Below are positions 1-7,210 of a stretch of DNA of 64,000 nucleotides, one piece after another. Within the stretch, counting starts at the first letter, position 1. The number at the start of each line of letters is the position of its first letter. The stretch spans positions 4,413,001-4,477,000 of the forward strand of contig NZ_CP029188.1 of NCBI RefSeq assembly GCF_003097515.1, written 5' to 3'. A program made the position numbers and the translations under genes. This stretch comes from Streptomyces tirandamycinicus (GTDB taxonomy: Bacteria; Actinomycetota; Actinomycetes; Streptomycetales; Streptomycetaceae). The notes beneath the pieces were generated by a model, which was given only the letters and a program-made list of their open reading frames with translations, did not search any database and was not told the origin of the DNA.

Positions 1-69
1 ATGCACCGGACCCATGGAGTCGTGTTCGATCCGGTGGCGGCTGCCTGCGTTCTCGCTCGTGTCGGACAT
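1..69 (-). CDS. fumC: Class II fumarate hydratase, N-terminal fragment (continues beyond the left edge)
   Basis: Only the first 23 codons lie in the window. They read MSDTSENAGSRHRIEHDSMG followed by PVH. The R-I-E-H-D-S-M-G block is the conserved start of the class II fumarase/aspartase superfamily, in which 'RIEHDSMGEV' is typical. A very strong ribosome site (CCAGGAGGT) sits 7 nt before the ATG. Class II fumarase is the oxygen-stable, iron-free enzyme hydrating fumarate to malate in the TCA cycle. It follows the class I fumarase on the same strand, an arrangement I recall from S. coelicolor. Aspartate ammonia-lyase is the alternative, because the visible stretch cannot separate the two. 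Confidence 0.75.
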   Translation of the reverse strand, partial: MSDTSENAGSRHRIEHDSMGPVH

Positions 70-274
70 CGTCGAACCTCCTGGTCAAGGTCAGCACAGC
101 CCTGGTACCGGGTATTCCCAGGTGCCCTGACGTATGCCCGGGTGTTCCAGGGCACGCGCGCCCGGCAGCCGGTGGAACGACCGGCGCCCCGCGGCGGCGG
201 TACGTGGCGCAGCAGGCAACGGCGCCCCGCGGCGGCAATACGCAGCGGCTGTCCGTGGCGCCGGTACGCCCACG

Positions 275-328
275 GGAGAGCGCCCGCCCGTTCCCCAGGG
301 TTCCCCGGGGAACGGGCGGGCGCTCTCC
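275..328 (-). terminator. Strong hairpin between the two fumarase genes
   Basis: A perfect 22-bp inverted repeat (275-296 with 307-328) has a 10-nt loop and begins GGAGAGCGCCCGCCCG. It lies just downstream of the class I fumarase stop and upstream of fumC, so it probably ends the class I transcript. The rest of the 338-bp gap holds a 17-bp direct repeat (CGGCGCCCCGCGGCGGC at 182-198 and 220-236) and nothing else I recognise. Confidence 0.75.
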
Positions 329-407
329 TCGGCTGCCGCGGGCCGTGCGGGCCGTTCGAGACGTGCAGGCCGGCGCGCGGCGCGCCGGAGGTCTCCCGCG
401 CCCGGGC

Positions 408-2153
408 TCAGCCCAGGCCGGGGCCGCGGACCGGGATGGAGGTGAAGGTCGGCGCGGGCGCGGGGTCCTGGAAGAAGTCGCTGCCCTTGTCGTCGACGAC
501 GATGAACGCCGGGAAGTCCTCGACCTCGATCTTCCAGACGGCCTCCATGCCGAGCTCCTCGTACTCGACCACCTCGACCTTCTTGATGCAGTCCTGGGCG
601 AGGCGCGCCGCGGGGCCGCCGATCGAGCCGAGGTAGAAGCCGCCGTGCTCCTTGCAGGCGTCGGTCACCTGCTTGCTGCGGTTGCCCTTGGCCAGCATGA
701 CCCTGGAGCCCCCCGCCGCCTGGAACTGCTCGACGTAGGAGTCCATGCGCCCGGCCGTCGTCGGGCCGAACGACCCGGACGCGTAGCCCTCCGGGGTCTT
801 CGCGGGACCGGCGTAGTAGACCGGGTGGTCCCTGAGGTACTGCGGCATCTCCTCGCCCGCGTCCAGCCGCTCCTTGATCTTGGCGTGCGCGATGTCGCGG
901 GCCACGACCAGCGGGCCGGTGAGCGAGAGCCGCGTCTTGACGGGGTACTTGGTCAGCTCGGCCAGGATCTCGTCCATCGGCCGGTTGAGGTCGATCCTGA
1001 CCACGTCGCCGCTCTCGTCGAGCTGCTCGTCGGTGGTCTCGGGCAGGAAGCGCGCCGGGTCCGTCTCCAGCTGCTCCAGGAAGACGCCCTCGGCGGTGAT
1101 CTTCGCGACCGCCTGGCGGTCGGCGGAGCAGGACACGGCGATCGCCACGGGGCAGGACGCGCCGTGCCGCGGAAGCCGCACCACCCGCACGTCGTGGCAG
1201 AAGTACTTGCCGCCGAACTGCGCGCCGATGCCGATCCGCTGCGTCAGCTCGAAGACCTTCTCCTCCAGGTCCCTGTCCCGGAAGCCGTGGCCGAGGCCGG
1301 AGCCCTCCTCCGGCAGCTCGTCGAGGTAGTGCGCGGAGGCGTACTTCGCGGTCTTCAGCGCGTACTCGGCCGACGTGCCGCCGACGACGACGGCCAGGTG
1401 GTACGGCGGGCAGGCGGCCGTGCCCAGCGAGCGGATCTTCTCCTCCAGGAACCTCATCATGGAGGCCTCGTTCAGGACCGCCTTGGTCTCCTGGTAGAGG
1501 AACGACTTGTTGGCGGAGCCGCCGCCCTTGGCCATGAAGAGGAACTTGTACGCGCCGCCGTCGGTCGCGTACAGCTCGATCTGCGCCGGCAGGTTCGTGC
1601 CGGTGTTCTTCTCCTCCCACATGGTGAGCGGGGCCATCTGGGAGTAGCGCAGGTTGAGTTCGGTGTAGGCGTCGAAGATGCCGCGGCTCAGCGCCTCCTC
1701 GTCGCGGCCCTCGGTGAGGACGTTCTGCCCGCGCTTGCCCATGACGATCGCCGTGCCGGTGTCCTGGCACATGGGGAGCACGCCGGCCGCCGCGATGTTC
1801 GCGTTCTTCAGCAGGTCCAGGGCGACGAACTTGTCGTTCGCCGACGCCTCGGGGTCGTCGATGATCCTCCGCAGCTGGGCGAGGTGCGCCGGGCGGAGGT
1901 AGTGCTGGATGTCGTGCACGGCCTCCTGCGCGAGCTTGCGCAGTGCCTCCGGCTCGACCTTGAGGAACGTGCGTCCGTCGGCCTCGAAGGTGGAGACGCC
2001 CTCGGCGGTGACCAGCCGGTAGGGCGTGGTGTCCTCGCCCAGGGGCAGCAGATCGGTGTACGCGAACGCAGGGCCGGGTGGGCGGGAGACAAACGCAGGG
2101 CCGGGTGGGCGGGAGACAAACGCAGGGCTGGGCGGGCGGGAGACAGGGGGCAT
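408..2153 (-). CDS. Class I fumarate hydratase (iron-sulfur)
   Basis: A 581-residue protein matching bacterial class I fumarases, which use an oxygen-labile [4Fe-4S] cluster to interconvert fumarate and malate in the cytosol. Visible hallmarks are the L-P-M-C-Q-D-T-G-T-A cluster-binding segment (Cys near residue 129), the F-C-H-D-V and A-S-C-P-V segments mid-protein, and the C-terminal YASGSFGPTTAGRMDSYVEQ region. The ATG at 2153 is preferred: GAGG lies about 8 nt upstream, while the in-frame ATG at 2162 touches the same purines with no spacer. The first about 30 residues consist of a 9-residue repeat (PAFVSRPPG) encoded by 27-bp tandem DNA repeats. This tail is probably strain-specific, since the conserved protein starts at PAFAYTDLLPLG. 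Confidence 0.93.
   Translation of the reverse strand: MPPVSRPPSPAFVSRPPGPAFVSRPPGPAFAYTDLLPLGEDTTPYRLVTAEGVSTFEADGRTFLKVEPEALRKLAQEAVHDIQHYLRPAHLAQLRRIIDDPEASANDKFVALDLLKNANIAAAGVLPMCQDTGTAIVMGKRGQNVLTEGRDEEALSRGIFDAYTELNLRYSQMAPLTMWEEKNTGTNLPAQIELYATDGGAYKFLFMAKGGGSANKSFLYQETKAVLNEASMMRFLEEKIRSLGTAACPPYHLAVVVGGTSAEYALKTAKYASAHYLDELPEEGSGLGHGFRDRDLEEKVFELTQRIGIGAQFGGKYFCHDVRVVRLPRHGASCPVAIAVSCSADRQAVAKITAEGVFLEQLETDPARFLPETTDEQLDESGDVVRIDLNRPMDEILAELTKYPVKTRLSLTGPLVVARDIAHAKIKERLDAGEEMPQYLRDHPVYYAGPAKTPEGYASGSFGPTTAGRMDSYVEQFQAAGGSRVMLAKGNRSKQVTDACKEHGGFYLGSIGGPAARLAQDCIKKVEVVEYEELGMEAVWKIEVEDFPAFIVVDDKGSDFFQDPAPAPTFTSIPVRGPGLG
2065..2145 (-). repeat. 3 x 27-bp tandem repeat inside the fumarase N-terminus
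   Basis: Three units (2065-2091, 2092-2118, 2119-2145) begin AACGCAGGGCCGGGTGGGCG; the third differs at a few positions. Because 27 is a multiple of three, the copies stay in frame and add a Pro/Arg-rich 9-residue repeat to the enzyme. Confidence 0.9.
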
Positions 2154-2306
2154 TGCGGCCATTCCTCACTCGGCAGACGGCGGCTGGCATCCTTGGGCAG
2201 CGCGCCCACAAGGGTAAGACGCCCGCTGTCGTCCGGGCGTGTGAGGTAAGGCTCAGTCGCCACCCCGGGCCGCACGGGGCCCTAGTCGCGATCTATCGCG
2301 TATCGC

Positions 2307-2312
2307 TAGGGT
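2307..2312 (+). promoter_or_regulatory. Leaderless -10 element for the DUF1707 gene
   Basis: TAGGGT ends 6 nt before the GTG at 2319 and there is no Shine-Dalgarno sequence. That spacing places the transcript start at the start codon. An imperfect GCGAT...ATCGC inverted repeat lies just upstream and could bind a regulator. Confidence 0.5.
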
Positions 2313-2318
2313 GTCGGT

Positions 2319-3017
2319 GTGGACCTCGACAAGCACGACTCAGCGGACCCCGGGCGTGGACGGCCCCAGAGACCGGTCGCGTCCGCCGCGCCCGCGGACC
2401 CCGCCGCGGCCATCCGCGCCTCCGACGCCGACCGCGACCGGACGGCGGACATCCTCCGGGAGGCCCTCGCCGAGGGCCGGCTCGACGCCGAGGAGCACGC
2501 CGAGCGGATCGACGCGGTCTACCGTGCCAAGACCGTGGGCGAGCTGGAGCCGATCGTCCGCGACCTTCCCGTGGGCCGGTCGCCCCGCCGGGAGCCCGCC
2601 TCGTACGACGACGGCCCCGGGGCCGCCGGACCCGCCGAGAACCTGGTCGCCGTCTTCTCCAGTTCCACCCGCAAGGGGCGCTGGCGCGTCGGCGCCCGGA
2701 CCCAGGCGTTCTCGCTCTTCGGCAACATCGAGATCGACCTGACCGAGGCCATGTTCGGCCAGCGGCTCACCGTCATCAACGCCACCTCGATCTTCGGCAA
2801 CGTGGAGGTCCGCGTTCCCGAGAACATCTCGCTGCGCGGCAGCGGCACGGGCGTCTTCGGCAACTTCGAGGTCGTCACCCTCGAGGCGGCCGACCCCGAG
2901 GCCCCGGTCGTGGTCGTCAACGGGTATTCCGTTTTCGGCAATGTGGAGGCGAAGCCGAAGCGCGGCAAGCGCATCGCGGACCTGCACGACCGGCTGCGCA
3001 AGCATCTGGGGCACTGA
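2319..3017 (+). CDS. DUF1707 / LiaF-like domain protein
   Basis: A 232-residue protein of the DUF1707 family. After about 30 variable residues comes the DUF1707 module (about 32-85; I-R-A-S-D-A-D-R-D-R-T, L-R-E-A-L-A-E-G-R-L). A C-terminal beta-rich region (about 105-215) has three related FGN segments: S-L-F-G-N-I-E-I, S-I-F-G-N-V-E-V and G-V-F-G-N-F-E-V. These resemble the LiaF/DUF2154 C-terminal domain linked to cell-envelope stress sensing. No membrane segment is visible, so a soluble or peripheral protein is likely. The precise role is unknown. The leaderless promoter at 2307-2312 supports the GTG start. It is co-oriented with the Wbl gene 137 bp downstream. Confidence 0.85.
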   Translation: MDLDKHDSADPGRGRPQRPVASAAPADPAAAIRASDADRDRTADILREALAEGRLDAEEHAERIDAVYRAKTVGELEPIVRDLPVGRSPRREPASYDDGPGAAGPAENLVAVFSSSTRKGRWRVGARTQAFSLFGNIEIDLTEAMFGQRLTVINATSIFGNVEVRVPENISLRGSGTGVFGNFEVVTLEAADPEAPVVVVNGYSVFGNVEAKPKRGKRIADLHDRLRKHLGH

Positions 3018-3153
3018 ACCCGGGGGCGGCGGGAGCCGTCACCCGGGGTTCCGGCCCGTGGAACGCGGTGCCACTCAGTGCATAGGCACGCGTACAGCGG
3101 GTAGGCCTTGCTGCATCGTCTCTCGCTCGCGAAGCCGTCGTCAGGAGTAGACC

Positions 3154-3504
3154 GTGCTGCAACTGCCGCATCAGTCCCTGCAGGTAGCCGTTCCGCCCCA
3201 GCGTTCTGCCGCTCGGGAAGACCAGGACGCGCCCTGGCACACGGAGGCGGTGTGCCGCCGGGACGAAGCCGGACTGTTCTTCGCGCCCTCCAAGGAACCG
3301 ACGGCGGCGCGGCTGTCGCGCGAGGACGCCGCCAAGCGGGTCTGCGCCCGCTGCCCCGTCATGGTCGAGTGCCGCGAGCACGCCCTGCTCCAGCCCGAGC
3401 CGTACGGCGTGTGGGGCGGGCTGACCGCGGCCGAGCGCCGGGTCGTCCTGGCCCGTCGCCGCCGGCGCGAGACGGAGATCAAGAAGGCGGCTTCGGCGGC
3501 CTGA
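3154..3504 (+). CDS. wblI: WhiB-family iron-sulfur transcriptional regulator
   Basis: A 116-residue Wbl protein with the four invariant cysteines (C34, C64, C67, C73; C-x2-C-x5-C at the end) that bind a redox-sensitive [4Fe-4S] cluster. It has the G-V-W-G-G turn near residue 85 and a basic DNA-binding tail (RRVVLARRRRRE). Wbl proteins act with the principal sigma factor in actinobacterial development and stress. The GTG start follows AGGAG at good spacing. The symbol wblI rests on remembered synteny: the Wbl gene next to glpX and the DUF1707 gene in S. coelicolor. The family is certain; the paralogue is less so. Confidence 0.85.
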   Translation: MLQLPHQSLQVAVPPQRSAAREDQDAPWHTEAVCRRDEAGLFFAPSKEPTAARLSREDAAKRVCARCPVMVECREHALLQPEPYGVWGGLTAAERRVVLARRRRRETEIKKAASAA

Positions 3505-3521
3505 CGCGGACCGCGGCACCC

Positions 3522-3585
3522 CGGCACACACGGACGGGGGCGCCCCCCCATGTGCGGTGGGGGGCGCCCCCGTCCGTGTGTGCCG
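3522..3585. terminator. Bidirectional hairpin between the Wbl gene and glpX
   Basis: A perfect 27-bp inverted repeat (3522-3548 with 3559-3585) has a 10-nt loop; the arms start CGGCACACACGGACGGGGGC. It sits between the convergent Wbl gene and glpX and should stop transcription from both sides. Confidence 0.85.
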
Positions 3586-3602
3586 CGTCCGCGACCCGTG
3601 CC

Positions 3603-4634
3603 CTACTTGGCGCGGTCGAAGTCGATGGCGCTGTAGGCGCGCAGCTTCGACAGACGGTGGGTCGAGTCGATCTGCCGGATGGTGCCCGACTTGGAGCGCA
3701 TGACGAGCGACTGGGTGGTCGCGGTCGCGGAGCGGTAGCGCACCCCGCGCAGCAGCTCGCCGTCCGTGATGCCGGTCGCCACGAAGAACACGTTGTCGCC
3801 GCTGACCAGGTCGTCCATGAAGAGCACCCGGTCCAGGTCGTGGCCGGCGTCGACGGCGCGCTGCCGCTCCTCTTCGTCCTTCGGCCACAGCTTGCCCTGG
3901 ATCGTGCCGCCCAGGCACTTGATCGCGCACGCGGCGATGATGCCCTCCGGGGTGCCGCCGATGCCCATCAGCATGTCGACGCCGGTGCCCTCGCGCACGG
4001 CCATGATCGCGCCCGCGACATCGCCGTCCGAGATGAACCTGATGCGCGCGCCCGTCTCGCGGATCTCCTTGACGATGCCCTCGTGGCGGGGGCGGTCCAG
4101 GATGACGACGGTGACGTCCTCGGGGGAGGAGTTCTTCGCCTTGGCGACCCGGCGGATGTTGACCGAGACCGGGGCGTTGATGTCGACGAAGTCGGCGGCC
4201 TCGGGGCCGGTGACCAGCTTGTCCATGTAGAACACCGCGGACGGGTCGAACATGGTGCCCCGGTCGGCCGCCGCGAGCACCGCGATCGCGTTCGGCATGC
4301 CCTTGGCGGTGAGCGTGGTGCCGTCGATCGGGTCCACGGCGATGTCGCATTCCGCGCCGGTCCCGTCGCCGATCCGCTCCCCGTTGAACAGCATCGGGGC
4401 CTCGTCCTTCTCGCCCTCGCCGATCACGACGACACCGTTCATCGACACGGTGCTCACGAGGGTGCGCATGGCCTTGACGGCCGCGCCGTCGGCGCCGTTC
4501 TTGTCGCCGCGGCCCACCCAGCGCCCGGCGGCCATGGCGGCGGCCTCGGTGACGCGTACGAGCTCCAGGGCGAGGTTGCGGTCCGGGGCCTCGGGCGAGA
4601 CCTCGAGCTGGGACGGAAGATGATGCTCGGTCAT
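3603..4634 (-). CDS. glpX: Class II fructose-1,6-bisphosphatase
   Basis: A 343-residue GlpX-type phosphatase hydrolysing fructose 1,6-bisphosphate to fructose 6-phosphate in gluconeogenesis, the main FBPase type in actinobacteria. Motifs seen are GDKNGADGAAV, the metal-binding G-E-G-E-K-D-E-A-P-M-L, D-P-I-D-G-T-T and G-I-G-G-T-P-E-G. The reading frame extends upstream to 4817. Homology starts at MTEHHLPSQLEVSPEAPDRN, and the ATG at 4634 has AAAGGTG upstream, so that start is chosen. It is divergent from the DUF4245 gene and convergent with the Wbl gene. Confidence 0.95.
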   Translation of the reverse strand: MTEHHLPSQLEVSPEAPDRNLALELVRVTEAAAMAAGRWVGRGDKNGADGAAVKAMRTLVSTVSMNGVVVIGEGEKDEAPMLFNGERIGDGTGAECDIAVDPIDGTTLTAKGMPNAIAVLAAADRGTMFDPSAVFYMDKLVTGPEAADFVDINAPVSVNIRRVAKAKNSSPEDVTVVILDRPRHEGIVKEIRETGARIRFISDGDVAGAIMAVREGTGVDMLMGIGGTPEGIIAACAIKCLGGTIQGKLWPKDEEERQRAVDAGHDLDRVLFMDDLVSGDNVFFVATGITDGELLRGVRYRSATATTQSLVMRSKSGTIRQIDSTHRLSKLRAYSAIDFDRAK

Positions 4635-4758
4635 CGGAGCGCACCTTTCTGTACGACGACGGCCGGATGAAGAGGGTGCTGTGACTCTATCGGTAGGTCG
4701 ACAAATTGAGCAGAGGGGCCCACGTTTGAGCAAACGGCCTTGATGCGACCATAGTGCG

Positions 4759-5313
4759 GTGGCAGGCAAGCGAGGCAACCAGACAGTGCGCGGAATGATC
4801 CAGTCGATGACGGTCATCTGCGCATTCGCAGGCGTTATCTACTTCTTCATTCCGCACGACGACTCCCTGGACCCCATCCGGCCCGTCGACTACAGGGTGG
4901 AACTGGTGACGGCCCGCAGGGCGGCACCTTACCCCGTGGCGGCCCCGGCGGGGCTGCCCGCCGGCTGGAAGCCGACGTCGGTGACCTTCCGGCGCGAGGA
5001 GGGCCACGCCTGGCACCTCGGCTTCCTGGACCCGGACGGGCAGTACGTGGCGGTGGAGCAGTCCACGGAGGCGCCGCGGAAGTACGTCCCGAGGGTCACC
5101 CAGCAGGCGGCCCGTACCGACGCCACCCAGCAGGTGGGCGGAGAGATCTGGCAGCGCTGGGAGGGCCCGAAGTACGACGCGCTCGTCCGCACCGGCCAGG
5201 GCTCGACGACGGTGGTGACGGGGACGGCCTCGTACGAGAGGCTCGCGGAGATGGCCGCGGCACTGGAGTCCGGGTCCGGCGCCACGCCTTCGCCGGTTCC
5301 GTCCGCATCCTGA
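4759..5313 (+). CDS. DUF4245 membrane-anchored protein
   Basis: A 184-residue protein with a short N-terminus, one membrane anchor (about residues 13-31, MIQSMTVICAFAGVIYFFI) and an extracytoplasmic DUF4245 domain. The domain contains a G-L-P-x-G-W-x-P-T-S segment and a W-H-L-G-F-L-D-P-D-G-Q-Y-V-A-V-E-Q core. The family is confined to actinobacteria and has no known function. The GTG start comes 125 bp after the divergent glpX start. The C-terminus ends in a Pro/Ser tail (TPSPVPSAS). Location next to glpX, as I recall from other streptomycetes, supports the call. Confidence 0.82.
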   Translation: MAGKRGNQTVRGMIQSMTVICAFAGVIYFFIPHDDSLDPIRPVDYRVELVTARRAAPYPVAAPAGLPAGWKPTSVTFRREEGHAWHLGFLDPDGQYVAVEQSTEAPRKYVPRVTQQAARTDATQQVGGEIWQRWEGPKYDALVRTGQGSTTVVTGTASYERLAEMAAALESGSGATPSPVPSAS

Positions 5314-5678
5314 CCCGTCCGGCGGGCCGGACTCCCCTTGATCCGTCTGCCGTCGCCGACTCCCGCCTGCGGGTCTGCCTGCCTGCCCGTCTGCCGGTCC
5401 GCCGGTCCGCCGGCCTGCCCGTCTGCCGGGCTTTCCGGTCCGCCGGCCTGCCGGTGGGTCTGACGGCCTGATCGGCCCGCCGCCCCGCCTGCCCGCCGGA
5501 CGCGGCGAGCCGCCGCACCGTGCGGTGCGGCGGCCCGGGTGCCGCGGTGGCCCCTGGCGGAGGCGTGCGCGGTCCGCCGGGAGTGGTCCGCCGGGGCGCG
5601 GGTGTGAGGGCCAGCCGGTCGCGACGGATCAGCCGGTGGCCGCGGATCGGCTGGTCACGGACCAGCCGGTGGTGTGGG
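5314..5678. other. Gene-free GC-rich repeat region with a hairpin
   Basis: No convincing gene is present. 5372-5480 is a degenerate repeat built from CTGCCGGTCCGCCGGCCTGCC-like blocks. A 12-bp inverted repeat (GCCGCCGCACCG, 5509-5520 with 5523-5534) could be the terminator for the convergent genes on either side. 5608-5672 repeats CAGCCGGTGG-like words. Confidence 0.55.
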
Positions 5679-6269
5679 TCAGACGGTGGTGACGACGTCG
5701 CCGAACGGCAGCCGCGGTGAACGCGGGAACCACGCGTCCTCGCCCGGCCTGCCGATGTTGACGACCATCAGCGGGGTGTGGTCGCCGTCCAGGAACTCCT
5801 TCTGCACACCGGCGAAGTCGAAGCCCGTCATGGGACCGGCGGCCAGCCCGGCTGCGCGGACGCCGATGATGAAGTACGCGGCCTGCAGCGCGGCGTTCAG
5901 GGCGGCGGACCGCTCGCGAACCGGGCGCTCGGCGAAGAACGCGTCCTTCGCCTGCGGGAAGTGCGGGAACAGGTCGGGCAGCTCCTCGTGGAACTCGTTG
6001 TCGGCGGCGAGGATCGCGACCAGCGGAGCGGTGGAGGTCTTGGGGCGGTTGCCCTCGGCCATGTGCTGCACCAGGCGCTCGCGGGCCTCGGCGGACCGGA
6101 CCAGGACGATGCGCAGCGGGGACTGGTTGAAGGCGGTGGGGCCGTACTTGACCAGGTCGTATACCGCCTGCACCTGCTCCTCGGTCACGGGCTCGTCGGT
6201 GAAGGTGTTGGCGGTGCGGGCCTCCCGGAAGAGGAGGTCCTGGGCGGTGGGGTCGAGAACGAGGGACAT
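5679..6269 (-). CDS. Nitroreductase-family protein (malonic semialdehyde reductase-like)
   Basis: A 196-residue FMN-dependent nitroreductase-fold protein of the RutE/HadB-like subgroup. It starts LDPTAQDLLFREARTANTF and keeps the K-Y-G-P-T-A-F-N-Q-S-P-L-R FMN-contact segment and the P-M-T-G-F-D segment. Relatives reduce malonic semialdehyde or nitro compounds with NAD(P)H; the substrate here cannot be read from sequence. GGAAGG lies about 9 nt before the ATG. Its upstream region carries two identical 12-bp sites (6338-6349 and 6394-6405), suggesting repressor control. Confidence 0.88.
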   Translation of the reverse strand: MSLVLDPTAQDLLFREARTANTFTDEPVTEEQVQAVYDLVKYGPTAFNQSPLRIVLVRSAEARERLVQHMAEGNRPKTSTAPLVAILAADNEFHEELPDLFPHFPQAKDAFFAERPVRERSAALNAALQAAYFIIGVRAAGLAAGPMTGFDFAGVQKEFLDGDHTPLMVVNIGRPGEDAWFPRSPRLPFGDVVTTV

Positions 6270-6337
6270 GCTGCTTACCTTCCGGATGAGCTGGGGGATC
6301 GGGCCGACGACTCACCGTACGACCGAATAGATGAAGA

Positions 6338-6405
6338 TTCAACTAAATCCGGCCCCGGGTGAGTCAAGTCACGCAACTTTCAATAACCCAACGTTCAACT
6401 AAATC
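6338..6405 (-). promoter_or_regulatory. Paired TTCAACTAAATC sites upstream of the nitroreductase gene
   Basis: TTCAACTAAATC occurs exactly at 6338-6349 and 6394-6405, 56 bp apart, in a stretch much more A+T-rich than its surroundings. A further TTCAATAA half-site lies between them. On the minus strand the proximal copy overlaps a possible promoter: TTGACT lies 16 nt before TAGTTG. MarR- or HxlR-type control is a guess; no such regulator gene is adjacent. Confidence 0.5.
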
Positions 6406-6552
6406 GGGTGCGTGATTATGCCCGCTCTGCCCATGGCCATCCGGGAACCGCCGCTCGTCCGGCGCGGCGGCCGCCGTGGCGTGGGTGCCTGCGTGGCTCG
6501 GCCCGGTCCCGGCCCTTCACTGCCGCCCGGCGGTGGTGTGGGTGCCGGTGCC

Positions 6553-6840
6553 TCAGCGGCCCGGTTCGGCGCGTTCCCCGCCGCCGTCCGCGCCGTCCCC
6601 GGCCTCGCCCGGATTCCCCCGGCCCTCGGGCTCGTCCCGCTCCGCAAGCGCCGCGTCCAGCCGCGCGCGGGCGCCGTCGAGCCAGCGGCGGCACACCTTG
6701 GCCAGCTCCTCGCCGCGCTCCCAGAGCGCCAGGGACTCCTCCAGCGTCGTGCCGCCCGCCTCCAGCCGGCGCACGACGTCGATCAACTCGTCCCTTGCCT
6801 GCTCGTAGCCGAGCGTGCCCTCGTCGGTCCTGGCCGTCAT
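6553..6840 (-). CDS. xseB: Exodeoxyribonuclease VII small subunit
   Basis: A 95-residue XseB. The helical core is standard: G-Y-E-Q-A-R-D-E-L-I-D-V-V-R-R-L-E-A-G-G, then L-E-E-S-L-A-L-W-E-R-G-E-E-L-A. Several copies bind the XseA C-terminal coiled coil to form ExoVII, which degrades single-stranded DNA. The last 25 residues are a Gly/Glu/Asp-rich tail not needed for the fold. The start fits a leaderless transcript (TAGGGT, 6 nt, ATG). It follows xseA on the same strand, but 370 bp away. Confidence 0.93.
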   Translation of the reverse strand: MTARTDEGTLGYEQARDELIDVVRRLEAGGTTLEESLALWERGEELAKVCRRWLDGARARLDAALAERDEPEGRGNPGEAGDGADGGGERAEPGR

Positions 6841-6846
6841 GTCTCC

Positions 6847-6852
6847 ACCCTA
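6847..6852 (-). promoter_or_regulatory. Leaderless -10 element for xseB
   Basis: On the minus strand, TAGGGT is followed by GGAGAC and then the ATG at 6840, the leaderless spacing. This implies that xseB can be transcribed apart from xseA. Confidence 0.5.
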
Positions 6853-7056
6853 GTTGTAGTGCCCCTACCAGCAGGGACCGTCCTGTCGCGCCACCCGGCG
6901 GGCACCCTCCACGCGTCGGCCGGGAAGCCCTGCCGGTTCCGCCGTAGCGGCGTCCGTTCGACCGCCATCCGTGCACACCGGACGACGCTCCTCGACGGGC
7001 GGAGACCACCGGTCGCGGAGCCGGGTCCGTCGCCGTCGTCGCCCCGTCGTCGTTCG

Positions 7057-7098
7057 GCCTGCCCGTGCAGGCCTGCCCGTGCAGGCCTGCCCGTGCAG
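7057..7098. repeat. 3 x 14-bp tandem repeat between xseB and xseA
   Basis: GCCTGCCCGTGCAG is repeated exactly three times (7057-7070, 7071-7084, 7085-7098), with a decaying fourth unit. Each GCCTGC...GCAGGC can fold on itself. The rest of the 370-bp gap (6841-7210) shows no gene. Confidence 0.9.
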
Positions 7099-7210
7099 GC
7101 CCGCCCGGCCCCCGGGGCCGGAGTCCGCGCCTCCGGCTCACCGCGCCGGTCAGCCGCCCGACACCTGCACGTAGGCCTGCGTTCCCGCCCGAGACCCGCA
7201 CCTGTGCCGG

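Noticed and set aside
91..2211. Long open frames antisense or out of frame to the fumarase gene
   Set aside because: In very high G+C DNA, alternate frames stay open. The translations are Arg/Pro/Gly-rich with no family resemblance, whereas the class I fumarase frame is unmistakable.
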